A stretch of DNA of 64,000 bases from Synechococcus sp. PCC 7336. GTDB lineage: Bacteria; Cyanobacteriota; Cyanobacteriia; Thermostichales; PCC-7336. Of this stretch, positions 35,701-43,554 are shown piece after piece. The stretch lies in the NCBI RefSeq assembly GCF_000332275.1, contig NZ_CM001776.1, positions 4,958,008 to 5,022,007 of the forward strand, in the 5' to 3' direction. Numbering within the stretch: the first letter of the stretch is position 1; the number at the start of each line of letters is the position of its first letter. The notes beneath the pieces were generated by a model, which was not told where the DNA came from, ran no database searches, and was given only the letters and a program-made list of their open reading frames with translations. Both the position numbers and the translations under genes were made by a program.

Positions 35701-36972
35701 ACAGGCTTTGGCCTCTGCATAAAGGGGGCTCAAGACTTTGGGCAAGCGAGAGTTTGATTGGGCTTTATCGGCATCCGCCCAGTAGAGACATAAGGCGACG
35801 AATAGGGGCTCGGCGCTGTGGGATTCGCGGTAGTCGGAGAGATGCGCGTTCAGGATAGAGTCCATTGCCGACAGCTCCCCCTGCCGAATGCCGAGCAGAT
35901 CGGCCAGCGACTGGTAGATGGGGGCAAGCCAATGTTCGGATTGTCCCGAGATGATTTGGGCATAGGTTGTCGCTTCTTGCAGTCGTTGGGGGGAGCCATC
36001 TTTGAGCAATGCCAGCACAAACAACAGACCGCTGAAACCATTGAGGAAGATTTTGCGCTTGCGGGTGGCTTGTTTGCGATGTTTGAGAGCTTCAGTGAAA
36101 TGGGCGATCGCCGCATCGTTCTCTCCCCGCACAAACGTCAGCCACCCCCAGTACCGACTGGCCTCGTCTCGATTCTCGGCGGAAACGGATTCGAGGCTAT
36201 TTTGGGCTTCCGACAGGCGACCGCGCAGGAGACACTGCTCGGCTAAAGTCAACCGTAAAACATCCGAACAATACTTTCCTGACTCGGTACATCCCTCCTG
36301 CAGTAGGGCAAAGGCTCGGTCTGCGGGCTGCAAGTCCGAGCTCGAGCTCGCGAGGATAGTGGAAAGCCCCAGCTCGTAGATGGGCAAGGAGAGGGTACGA
36401 AACCACTCGCGATCGAAGGGATTGTTGCAGATCTGCGCGAACAGATCGACGAGTAAAACTTTAGTTTTGCGATCGCCCTGTTTGTTGTAATCGACAAGTT
36501 GGCGATTGATAAACTCGATATCCTGTCTATAAAGCCCGATGCGAACTTCCCGCACCAATTGGTCTTGACTGCTGAAATAGCGCTGCCCTCGGCCCCAGTT
36601 GTATGAAGAGAGGGGCAGTGTCTCCTCGATCGCCCTGGCAAAGGCTTCGAACCTGCCCTCGCGGATGGCATCGCGAGTCACAACCTCAGCTAGTAAGGGA
36701 TGGCACCGAGGCCCCTGGCTGCGTGCTTGGACCAGTAGGCCCAGACTGAGCAGTTTCTGAAAGTGAGCTCTCAAGACGATCGCAGTGAAGGCTCGATTTT
36801 GACTGTCGCGCGCCCCAGTTTGATTGAAACAGGTGACAAAAGCACTGCGGCTGACCGGTTCGTAAATGACTGAGAACAGTTGGACAATGGTTTTGTCTAG
36901 CGGCTTTAACTGGCGATAAGCCTCAATCAGGTTGAGGCGAATGGCGTCAGCGTTAGTAGCAGAATCAGTCAT
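32740..36972 (-). CDS. SNF2/SWI2-family DEAD/DEAH helicase-like protein, 1410 aa
   Basis: A very large soluble protein. The C-terminal 450 residues are a Swi2/Snf2 ATPase: LADDMGLGKTLQALAVILTR (P-loop, about residue 975), TLIVAPTSVGANWMSEAQRF, IVLDEAQAIKN (Walker B), TTGTPIENHLGELWNLFRFI, KVLVFSQFVDHL, SLKAGGTGLNLTAADYVIHM and DRAHRIGQQRPVTIYRLVAK. The first 960 residues have helical repeats in the N-terminal half (TPR-like, with a possible winged helix at the start) and a beta-rich region before the ATPase. Bacterial homologs of this layout remodel protein-nucleic-acid complexes such as stalled RNA polymerase; the target here is unknown. Confidence 0.9.
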   Translation of the reverse strand: MTDSATNADAIRLNLIEAYRQLKPLDKTIVQLFSVIYEPVSRSAFVTCFNQTGARDSQNRAFTAIVLRAHFQKLLSLGLLVQARSQGPRCHPLLAEVVTRDAIREGRFEAFARAIEETLPLSSYNWGRGQRYFSSQDQLVREVRIGLYRQDIEFINRQLVDYNKQGDRKTKVLLVDLFAQICNNPFDREWFRTLSLPIYELGLSTILASSSSDLQPADRAFALLQEGCTESGKYCSDVLRLTLAEQCLLRGRLSEAQNSLESVSAENRDEASRYWGWLTFVRGENDAAIAHFTEALKHRKQATRKRKIFLNGFSGLLFVLALLKDGSPQRLQEATTYAQIISGQSEHWLAPIYQSLADLLGIRQGELSAMDSILNAHLSDYRESHSAEPLFVALCLYWADADKAQSNSRLPKVLSPLYAEAKACGYDWLAMETAELLSKCLSKGQYDRKAAALRQDSGIQPLVDTVRSQQAWELCLNALANLQEPPKPANIPSAEKRLAWFVTFYPNQCVLQPREQKINARGVWSKGRPIALKRLHHQPGEFDYLTPQDLQVCACIETFTSYGSYGYRGSIDYTFSRRAIAALIGHPLVFWEDTPTIRVEVVKGEPELLVQKRAQDNRLILEFSPKIASDKDTIAIKETPTQIKVIEVTPEHHRIAEIIGQQNRLEVPALARERVLEAIGTVSRIVTVHSDIGGGAVRAEAVPAEIKPHIHLLPAGEGLKVAIFARPFADGGPYFRPGAGGETVIAEIGGQHLQTTRDLRHELIQAKAAVLACPTLARQVEQNHEWLVEEPEDCLELLMEFQELEDDVVLEWPQGEKLRVSHRANFDDFHLNIKKQRDWFAATGELKLDENSVLDMQSLLALLEKTPSRFVPLGDGQFLALTREFRRRLDEMRAFSEQHGKGVRFHPLVTPIMEELLDDVGQLKTDKHWKEQVKRIEEMQTLQPQLPSTLQAELRDYQLEGFNWLARLAYWGVGACLADDMGLGKTLQALAVILTRAPEGPTLIVAPTSVGANWMSEAQRFAPTLRAILFGSGDRQKMLEALQPFDMLVCSYGYLQQEEVAEMLAQVQWQTIVLDEAQAIKNFATKRSQAAMKLQAGFKVITTGTPIENHLGELWNLFRFINPGLLGSLERFNQRFAHPIERSQDKQARSKLKKLIQPFLLRRTKSQVLAELPSRTEILLHVDLSQEETALYEALRREAIAKLAESDGAAGPKHLQVLAEIMKLRRVCCNARLVVPDAPLPSAKLQLFGETIGELLENRHKVLVFSQFVDHLHILRDYLEERQIQYQYLDGSTPAKQRKQRVDAFQAGEGDVFLISLKAGGTGLNLTAADYVIHMDPWWNPAVEDQASDRAHRIGQQRPVTIYRLVAKDTIEEKIVSLHQQKRDLADSLLEGTDMSGKMSTDELLRLISE

Positions 36973-37040
36973 GGGATAGTGATGCTATGTGGTCAGGCGA
37001 TCGCCATAGGTAACCTGAAATGCCCTTTGCGGAAGCTCGG

Positions 37041-37159
37041 CCCCCTTTCACAGAAGGGACGGAGGAAAGGCCGATGCTCCATTATCGGGCGTCGAGACCC
37101 GAAATGGGAGGATGGTGCGGTCTGAACCGACTCCGCCTCGGGCATCCCTACGAATAGGG
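37041..37159 (+). promoter_or_regulatory. Hairpin-rich leader upstream of the SDR gene
   Basis: Three perfect short hairpins follow each other: CCCTT/AAGGG (37043-37047 with 37054-37058), TCGGG/CCCGA (37085-37089 with 37098-37102) and CCCTA/TAGGG (37146-37150 with 37155-37159, loop CGAA). A fourth, CGGT/ACCG (37118-37121 with 37126-37129), lies between them. The last hairpin ends 25 bases before the start codon at 37185, which has GGAGG upstream. The clustering suggests a structured 5' leader or a small RNA. It does not match riboswitch classes that I can recall. Confidence 0.4.
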
Positions 37160-37184
37160 CTCTAGCAGGAAACTCGGAGGAAAG

Positions 37185-37967
37185 ATGTCGCGTTTGCAGA
37201 ATTCGATTGTGATGGTAACGGGGGCCAGTAGCGGTATTGGCAGCTCCTGCGCTCGGGCGTTTGCGGAGGAGGGAGCCCAGTTGATTTTGGCAGCCCGAAG
37301 TATGCCTCAATTGCAGGCGCTGGCCTCCCAGTTGAAAGCTGCGTGGGACTGCGAGACTCGCCTGTTACAACTGGATGTGCGCGATCGCCCTGCAGTCGAA
37401 ACCAGCCTCGCAGCTTTGCCAGACGAGTGGAAGGCGATCGACGTGCTCGTCAACAATGCCGGTCTCAGTCGCGGCTTGGACAAGCTGCAGGAAGCAGAGT
37501 TCCGCGATTGGGAAGAGATGATCGACACCAACATTAAGGGGTTACTGTATGTGACTCGGGTGCTGCTGCCGGGAATGGTCGAACGAGATAAGGGGCATGT
37601 CATCAATATTGGCTCGACTGCCGGACACGAAGCCTATGCGGGAGGAAGTGTCTACTGCGCCACGAAATTTGCCGTCAAAGCGCTGACACAAGCCCTAAAG
37701 AAAGATCTGCACGGAACTGCGATTCGCGTGTCGTCAGTCGATCCGGGCTTGGTGGAAACCAACTTCAGTAACGTACGCTTTCGGGGGGATCTCGATCGCG
37801 CCTCCAATGTCTATGCAGGCATGACCCCCTTAACCCCTGACGACGTTGCCGAGATTGTCTTGTTTTGCGCTTCCCGACCGGCCCACGTCAATATTAGCGA
37901 TGTCATCGTTATGCCCACCGATCAATCTGCCGCCACGATGGTGCATCGGCGGAAGGGTAGCGAATAG
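37185..37967 (+). CDS. SDR family oxidoreductase (YdfG-like)
   Basis: A 260-residue classical short-chain dehydrogenase. Motifs are VTGASSGIGSSCA (cofactor loop), LAARS with Arg after the second strand (suggesting NADP), NNAGLSRG, the catalytic Ser in NIGSTAGHEAYAGG, and YCATKFAV (Tyr and Lys). The GHVINIGSTAGHxxYxGGxVYCATK pattern is typical of YdfG-like enzymes acting on 3-hydroxy acids or serine; exact substrate unknown. ATG 37185 has GGAGGAAAG directly upstream. Divergent from the SNF2 gene. Confidence 0.88.
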   Translation: MSRLQNSIVMVTGASSGIGSSCARAFAEEGAQLILAARSMPQLQALASQLKAAWDCETRLLQLDVRDRPAVETSLAALPDEWKAIDVLVNNAGLSRGLDKLQEAEFRDWEEMIDTNIKGLLYVTRVLLPGMVERDKGHVINIGSTAGHEAYAGGSVYCATKFAVKALTQALKKDLHGTAIRVSSVDPGLVETNFSNVRFRGDLDRASNVYAGMTPLTPDDVAEIVLFCASRPAHVNISDVIVMPTDQSAATMVHRRKGSE

Positions 37968-38026
37968 TTGGGGCGATCGGCGAACTGGAAGCAGCGATGG
38001 CGAATCAGCGATGGTAAATTCAGGTA

Positions 38027-38114
38027 CGGAGAGGGTGGGATTCGAACCCACGGTAACGGGTTACGCTACACAGCATTTCCAGTGCTGCGCCTTCGACCAC
38101 TCGGCCACCTCTCC
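38027..38114 (-). tRNA. tRNA-Ser (GGA anticodon)
   Basis: The reverse strand reads from GGAGAGG at 38114 to CCTCTCC G at 38027. The D-arm begins TGGCCGAGTGG, the anticodon loop is CTGGAAA (anticodon GGA, reading UCC/UCU Ser codons), and the variable arm is long (with a GTAACCCGTTAC hairpin), as required for class II tRNA-Ser. The T-arm carries GGTTCGAATCC. CCA is not encoded. Length is 88 bases. Confidence 0.97.
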
Positions 38115-38304
38115 AAAAGGCACTATTTGCTCGGGCTGAAGCAAGTGTCAGTTCAGCGCGAGTGCGACGCTTTGGCCGCATTAGCCTCAGTATCTTAACA
38201 GACCGATGCAGCGGATTTTCGCGCAAATCCACAAATTTGCCATTGAGATCGCCGAGGGCGGGCAACCCAGTTTTGCTACCGTTGGCTACTGGTCGAACCT
38301 GGCC

Positions 38305-39444
38305 TCAAACTGCCAAAGTGCGAACTCCAGCCAAGAGGCGATCGATGTCTGCTGCTGTGGTGAAGTAATGCACCGACGCGCGCAGAGATACCGGCTCTAC
38401 CATCGATCGCACGTAAACCCCCCGCCGTTCCAGAGCCAACTCCAACGCTTCGGGATGTTTGCCCGCCACTGCAAATGGCACCAAGCCCGCCTCAGGCGGC
38501 TCCGCACCCAGACATCGCACCCCCGGAATCTCCTGCAACTGCTGCCAAAGCGATCGCGCCATCTCCACCTGCCGCCCGTACCGTTCTGCTGCAGTTCCGA
38601 AGCGATCGTGCAATTGCAGCGCCGCTGCGAGCCCAATCCGCACCGGATAAGCCGCCGTCGAGACCTCAAATTGTTCTGCGCCTCCTTTGGCATAGGTTTT
38701 GCACCAGCCCGTAAAGGTAGGACGAATCGCCGCCTGTCCCCGCTCCGACAGGTATAAAGCCCCCGTTCCCGCCGGACCGCACAGCCATTTATGGCCGGTA
38801 AAAGCATAGAAATCGGCTCCCGTGGCAGGCAAGTCGAGGGGCAACACCCCTGCCGATTGAGCGGCATCCACATGCAGGAGGGCACCGCGCGCGCGACAGC
38901 GTTCAGACAGTTGTTGTAGGGGCATCACCCTGCCCGAATTCCAGAAAACATGGCTGATACAGGCCATGCGTGTATTGGGTTTGAGATACTTTTCGAGGGT
39001 ATCGGCAGGATCTGGGCTGGCGGTCAAGGGGCAAGTGTCGAGTTCGATACCGAAGCGATCGCGCAACGCTGTAGCAATTTCCCAGACGCCATAATGTTCG
39101 GCATCGGAGAGGAGCAGGCGATCGCCCTGCCGCCAGTCCAAGCCCCACATGGGAATATTCATGCCTGCGAGGGTGCTTTCGGTAAAAGCAATGCGGTCTG
39201 GCGTAGTGGCGAGGTAGGTGGCGATCGCCTGACGCAACTGTGCCTGTTCTTGCTGCAGCCAGTCAGCAACAGCGACAGAAAAGGGACCGAGTTCGTCAAA
39301 GCGGCGATAGGCAGCGGCGATCGCCTCGCGGGCAGGGGCAGATAGAGGGCCTTGACCGCCAAAGTTGAAATAGGTTTTGTCTGCCAGTGCGGGAAATTGC
39401 TGGCGCAGCTCGGCTAGGGATAGAGGGGTAAGGGTGTTGGGCAT
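38305..39444 (-). CDS. PLP-dependent class V aminotransferase (cysteine desulfurase/cystine-lyase type)
   Basis: A 379-residue fold-type I PLP enzyme. ALLHVDAAQSAGVLPLDLPA holds the Asp that contacts the PLP ring, and FYAFTGHKWLCGPAGTGALY contains the Schiff-base Lys. The loop between the large and small domains lacks the normal SCS/ACxSG Cys segment of IscS/SufS desulfurases, which suggests the cyanobacterial cyst(e)ine lyase C-DES type or an isopenicillin-epimerase-like enzyme. Start ATG 39444 (MPNTLTPLSLAELRQQFPAL) was chosen; the open frame continues 53 codons further but this is a shadow of the Uma2 gene. Substrate inferred only by family. Confidence 0.82.
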   Translation of the reverse strand: MPNTLTPLSLAELRQQFPALADKTYFNFGGQGPLSAPAREAIAAAYRRFDELGPFSVAVADWLQQEQAQLRQAIATYLATTPDRIAFTESTLAGMNIPMWGLDWRQGDRLLLSDAEHYGVWEIATALRDRFGIELDTCPLTASPDPADTLEKYLKPNTRMACISHVFWNSGRVMPLQQLSERCRARGALLHVDAAQSAGVLPLDLPATGADFYAFTGHKWLCGPAGTGALYLSERGQAAIRPTFTGWCKTYAKGGAEQFEVSTAAYPVRIGLAAALQLHDRFGTAAERYGRQVEMARSLWQQLQEIPGVRCLGAEPPEAGLVPFAVAGKHPEALELALERRGVYVRSMVEPVSLRASVHYFTTAADIDRLLAGVRTLAV

Positions 39445-39461
39445 GCGAGGGGCAGAATCGT

Positions 39462-40034
39462 TTAGGACATCCAGAGGGCAGATACATTGAAAATAAAGCC
39501 TGACAGTATCTCTTCTCCAGACAGTTCTGTGGGAGCTGGCAAAAGCTCGACCTGCTCGGGGCGATAAATTTCCACCACCCGTCGCTGGGGATCGATGAGC
39601 CAAGCGAGGCGAACGCCAGCATCGAGATACTCGTGCAGTTTGGCTTGCAGCGGCGGCAAAGGATCGGAGGGGGAACGAATTTCTGCCACAAAGTCGGGGG
39701 CGAGGGGGACAAATCCCTGTCGCTCTGCTAAAGACAGAGCCTGCCAGCGATCGCGCCGCACCCAGGCGGCATCGGGCATGCGTTTGGCACCATTCGGTAA
39801 CTTGAAACAGGTTTGGGAACTAAAGACTTTCCCCAGGCGATTTTGATGGTTCCAGTTCCAAAGTTGTCCGATCGCCTCAGCTTCGCGATCGCCGCTTTCG
39901 CCACCCACTGGGGCCACAACAATTAACTCCCCCTTGGCGCTCATTTCAAGGCTCTGCTCGGGATTTTGGCGACAGAGTGCTTCGAACTGTTCGTCCGTCA
40001 GCGCGATCGCAGGCTCCAGCACAATAGCGTCCAT
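39462..40034 (-). CDS. Uma2 family nuclease (DUF820), second cluster, copy A
   Basis: A 190-residue PD-(D/E)xK-fold protein. It has RMPDAAWVRRDRWQAL (substrate-side loop), PDFVAEIRSPSDPLPPLQ (catalytic acidic residues), KLHEYLDAGVRLAWLIDPQ (catalytic Lys region) and the C-terminal strand VEIYRP. It lacks the heptad tract of the 24-kb array. It is a tandem paralog of 40077-40652 with about 40 bases between them; the two are close but more diverged than the first array. It ends 18 bases from the PLP-enzyme start. Confidence 0.85.
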   Translation of the reverse strand: MDAIVLEPAIALTDEQFEALCRQNPEQSLEMSAKGELIVVAPVGGESGDREAEAIGQLWNWNHQNRLGKVFSSQTCFKLPNGAKRMPDAAWVRRDRWQALSLAERQGFVPLAPDFVAEIRSPSDPLPPLQAKLHEYLDAGVRLAWLIDPQRRVVEIYRPEQVELLPAPTELSGEEILSGFIFNVSALWMS

Positions 40035-40076
40035 GACAAAACCCTCTCTCTGGCTTCACTCTACTGCGAGCCTCCC

Positions 40077-40652
40077 TCAATCCGTCCAAATGGAAGACAG
40101 TTTGCAAATAAAGTCCGGCAGCACAGCCTCTCCAGAAAGTTCTGTGGGGGCTTGCAAAACCTCGACCTCCCGCTCGGGGCGATAAATTTCCACCACCCGC
40201 CGTTGGGGATCGATGAGCCAAGCGAGACGAACGCCAGCATCGAGATACTCGCGCAGTTTGGCTTGCAGTGGCGGCAAAGGATCGGCAGGGGAACGAATTT
40301 CTGCTGCGAAATCGGGGGCGAAGGGGACAAATCCCTGTCGCTCTGCCGGGGACAGAGCCTGCCAGCGATCGCGCCGCACCCAGGCAGCATCGGGCATACG
40401 CTTGGCACCATTCGGCAACTTAAAACAGGTTTGAGAACTAAACGCAATGCCCAATCGATGTGCCTCGTTCCATCCCTCCAATTGATAGAGCAATTGAATT
40501 TCGCACCTGCCGCTTTCGCCACCCACTGGAGCCACAACAATTAACTCCCCCTTAGCGCTCATTTCGAAGTTCCGCTCGGGATTTTGGCGGCAGAGTGCTT
40601 CAAACTGCTCGTCCGTCAGCGCGATCGCGGGCTCCAGCACAATGGCGTCCAT
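40077..40652 (-). CDS. Uma2 family nuclease (DUF820), second cluster, copy B
   Basis: A 191-residue paralog of copy A sharing the same first 25 residues (MDAIVLEPAIALTDEQFEAL...) and active-site blocks (PDFAAEIRSPADPLPPLQ, KLREYLDAGVRLAWLIDPQ). Divergence is concentrated in a mid-protein segment (EGWNEAHRLGIAFSSQTCF against WNWNHQNRLGKVFSSQTCF). Together with the three genes at 23.6-26.3 kb, the window has five Uma2 genes. Confidence 0.85.
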   Translation of the reverse strand: MDAIVLEPAIALTDEQFEALCRQNPERNFEMSAKGELIVVAPVGGESGRCEIQLLYQLEGWNEAHRLGIAFSSQTCFKLPNGAKRMPDAAWVRRDRWQALSPAERQGFVPFAPDFAAEIRSPADPLPPLQAKLREYLDAGVRLAWLIDPQRRVVEIYRPEREVEVLQAPTELSGEAVLPDFICKLSSIWTD

Positions 40653-40745
40653 GACAAAACCCTCCCTCTGGCTCCACTCTACTGCGATCGTTCGGGCAGC
40701 AGCGCAGTATTCGGTCGAGGGAGGATTGGGAAGGGTCGGTACAGT

Positions 40746-41111
40746 TTAAAATTCGTTATCGAAGTCACCATCGGAGCCAGCCTGTTGGCTCTCGCTGCGG
40801 GAACCCAACAGTTCGAGGCGATCGACTCGCACTACGGGCTTTTGCCGATCTTCGCCAGTGGAGCGGTCTTTCCAGCGATCGAACTTGAGCGAGCCGGTGA
40901 CGCCAAAGAGTTTGCCCTTGCGGATATAGTCCCCCGCAATCTCTGCAGTGCGCCCCCACATTTCTAATTCAAACCAATCGGGCTTGTCGTCCCCTTTGCG
41001 ACGGCGATTGACGGCCATCGAGACATTACAGACGACATTGCCAGATTCGAAATAGCGCAGCTCGGGGTCGCGTCCGGCACGTCCGACGATGTTGACGAGG
41101 TTCAGGCTCAT
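40746..41111 (-). CDS. ssb: Single-stranded DNA-binding protein
   Basis: A 121-residue OB-fold protein. The start MSLNLVNIVGRAGRDPELRY, VCNVSMAVNRRRKG, DWFELEMWGRTAEIAGDYIR and GKLFGVTGSLKFDRWKDRST are the family blocks. The C-terminal tail after the OB domain is short (SQQAGSDGDFDNEF) and acidic, equivalent to the DDDIPF-type tip that binds repair proteins, though shorter and less acidic than in E. coli. The start codon is ATG 41111. It is divergent from the creatininase gene. Confidence 0.93.
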   Translation of the reverse strand: MSLNLVNIVGRAGRDPELRYFESGNVVCNVSMAVNRRRKGDDKPDWFELEMWGRTAEIAGDYIRKGKLFGVTGSLKFDRWKDRSTGEDRQKPVVRVDRLELLGSRSESQQAGSDGDFDNEF

Positions 41112-41224
41112 AGCGTTAACGGAGGTATTGAGGATTATCGATCGTTATAGATACTGTAGCCGACCCCTCGGGACTTCGTTTCCGTATGGTTGACTAAGTG
41201 AAATGGCGTTGCGGTTGGTGCTCT

Positions 41225-42043
41225 ATGTTGCATGGTTATATTCCCCCAGAGCGATTTTTCCCCTATCTGACTTGGACTGAAATTCGGGATATGCCCGATC
41301 GGGAAAATACGGTTATTTTGCAGCCGATCGGGGCGATCGAACAGCACGGTCCCCATCTGCCTTTGGTGGTGGATAGCGCGATCGCCACCGCTGTTGTCGG
41401 TCGTGCTTTAGCCCAACTGGATAGCAGCATTCCCGCCTACGCGCTAGCACCACTGTGTTACGGCAAATCGAACGAGCACTGGCACTTTCCCGGCACGGTG
41501 ACGTTAGGGGCAAAGACGTTGCTGGATGTGGTAACGGAGGTGGCAGAAAGTGTATATCGGGCGGGGTTTCGCAAGTTAGCGTTCGTGAATGCCCACGGAG
41601 GGCAACCGGAGGTATTGGCGATCGCCGCTCGGGATTTACACCAGCGATATGAGGACTTTGCAGTCTTTCCCCTCTTTGTCTGGAATGTTCCCAATGTCGC
41701 CGCCAGTTTGCTCGCCCCCAAAGAGCTGGAATTGGAGATTCATGCGGGGGATGCGGAAACCAGTTTGATGCTGGCGATTTTGCCAGAACAGGTGCGTATG
41801 GACAAAGCACAGACAGAGTATCCGCAAGGGTTGCCGCAAGGGAGCCTGTTGAGTATGGAGGGGAAGTTGTCGTTTGCTTGGACGACGCGGGATTTATCCC
41901 GCTCCGGCACTCTGGGAGACCCGACAGTGGCAACGCGGAAGAAGGGGGAGCAGATTTGGGCCTCGCTAGCGGATGGCTGGGTGAAGGCGATCGGCGACAT
42001 CTATGGGTTCCAGCAGCCTCGGGCTGAGGATATAAAGAGATAA
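41225..42043 (+). CDS. Creatininase family protein
   Basis: A 272-residue metalloenzyme of the creatininase/FAPy-deformylase family, which hydrolyses cyclic or formyl amides. Visible metal-ligand blocks are LQPIGAIEQHGPHLPLVVD (Glu, His and Asp), YGKSNEHWHFPGTVTLG, FVNAHGGQPEVLAIAARDL and HAGDAETSLML (His and Glu). ATG 41225 was chosen as start (MLHGYIPPERFFPYLTWTEI); ATG 41198 nine codons upstream is possible and neither has a strong ribosome-binding site. Substrate unknown; candidates are ring-opening or formyl-release steps in purine or cofactor metabolism. Confidence 0.85.
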   Translation: MLHGYIPPERFFPYLTWTEIRDMPDRENTVILQPIGAIEQHGPHLPLVVDSAIATAVVGRALAQLDSSIPAYALAPLCYGKSNEHWHFPGTVTLGAKTLLDVVTEVAESVYRAGFRKLAFVNAHGGQPEVLAIAARDLHQRYEDFAVFPLFVWNVPNVAASLLAPKELELEIHAGDAETSLMLAILPEQVRMDKAQTEYPQGLPQGSLLSMEGKLSFAWTTRDLSRSGTLGDPTVATRKKGEQIWASLADGWVKAIGDIYGFQQPRAEDIKR

Positions 42044-42224
42044 CTGACCTTCACTCCCGTTCGAGTTCCGCGAAAGCATCGATCGCCTCCAACAAGCTCC
42101 GCTCGTCTTCGATGAGGTTGGTTCAACTAGCCTGCATTATTCATGAATGTTTTCCAGGTCCTGCGATTGGGCCTTTGACGGTGCTAAATCGTGACATGGG
42201 AGAGAGGGAAGCGCATCAGACGCA

Positions 42225-43468
42225 TCAGATTGCGTCAATCTCCGTCAAAAGGGCATCAAAATCTCCTGATTGGAGGCAATCAGACAAAGCCATCCAATGA
42301 CTGTGAGGAGTATTAGCTGAGTTTGAGGGGGAAAGGGCACATAATCGCTGTGCAATCACCTGAATTTCCTTGGCAAAGGGACAAAATGCAGCCAACTCGA
42401 CCAGAACTCTGCGAGAGGACAGCCTGACCCGAGCCGCTCCTTGCTGAACATAAAAGCTGTCATAGAGCTCTTGCGGCGGCAACTCCAGATTGGTCACCAC
42501 AAAGCGAGGATTGGGGCCTTTAGCCAACCACTCGGCCTTCATCACGATGCGGCGGGGTTGCTCCCAAGTGCCTGCAGCATAGTAGACATCATCAAACAGG
42601 CGAGCCTTTTCCCCACTCAGACAACACACCACCCGAGCCTGTTCGAGCAAGTTCGCAATTTTACGATTGAGCACAGCGTTGCTGCTAAAGCCTATGGCAT
42701 AGAGCACTCTAGAGCGTTCGCACACCGTCAGGACTTCGGGCAAAGAAAACCCTCCATCCGCGCGCAGGGTAATCGACACGTTTGGCCAGGCTCGCTTGAG
42801 ACGCCAGAATAACCAGCGCAAAATTCCAGCCACACCCTTGCCAGGATGGCTATTGCCAGCCCGTAACTGCAAGACCAATGGAAAGCCACTGAACGCTTCA
42901 TTGCTCAATACAGGAAAGTACATGTGTTGTCCGTAGTAGCCATGAAAAGCACTCTGTTCTTGCTCCTCATGGGTGGGGTTATCCCAACCATCAGTGTCTA
43001 AGACGACCTTTGAGGGCGCACACTCATAGCTGGCAATGAACCGGTCAATGAAACTCCGACGCATGGCAGACGCTTCTTGGCGCGTGACATGGTTTTCCAA
43101 GCGGCTCATGGTCGGTTGACTCGCGAGTAATTCCTCCCCAGGCACGGGCAAGCGCTCACAGGCAATCTTAAAAATGGGATCGTGGCGCAGAAAATCACTA
43201 TCATTAGCGTCTTCGTAACCGCCCACCAGTTGATAGACCCGTTGGCTGACTAGCTGCGCTAGGAGTGGGTGATTTTGTTCGGGTCCCGCCAGTCTTCAAT
43301 GCAAGCTGCAAGCCCTTGGCAAATCTGTAACGGCTCTTCCGCCTGACGCGCTAACAGAATACCCACATCTGAACTCAAGTCCAGCTCTGAAAACTCCACG
43401 CTTAATGGACGCTGTTGATAAAAATCCAGCATCACATCCGAATCACAGGCTGCCATGGCACAATTCAA
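42225..43468 (-). pseudogene. IS1380-family transposase, frameshifted
   Basis: Two frames make one transposase. The N-terminal part (43259-43468) has SVEFSELDLSSDVGILLARQ and ends at a stop near 43259; the C-terminal part (42225-43226 and upstream) starts QLVSQRVYQLVGGYEDANDS in another frame. Both belong to the IS1380 DDE family: VVLDTDGWDNPTHEEQEQSA, FPLVLQLRAGNSHPGKGV, ITLRADGGFSLPEVLTVCER. The frameshift near 43258 lies in a non-slippery context. Terminal repeats were not both found: a left end with CCTGCATTATTCATG is near 42131, but no matching right end appears before the next element. The reverse-strand tail NLIEDERSLLEAIDAFAEL (42051-42120) may be a gene fragment cut by this insertion. 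Confidence 0.85.
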
Positions 43469-43554
43469 CTCAGAAAACTGCTAGAAAGTCTGAGTCTAAT
43501 ACGTTTCAGCCTCTCTTTCCTAGCCCGAACAATACTTCGGACAGAATCAGGCGG

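Noticed and set aside
37021-37184. RNase P RNA (rnpB)
   Set aside because: GGAGGAAAGGCC recalls a conserved segment, but the region is about 200 bases, half the size of rnpB, and other conserved parts are missing.
42225-43468. Programmed -1 frameshift in the IS1380 transposase
   Set aside because: No slippery heptamer at the junction near 43258, and IS1380 members are normally single-frame genes. A decayed gene is simpler.
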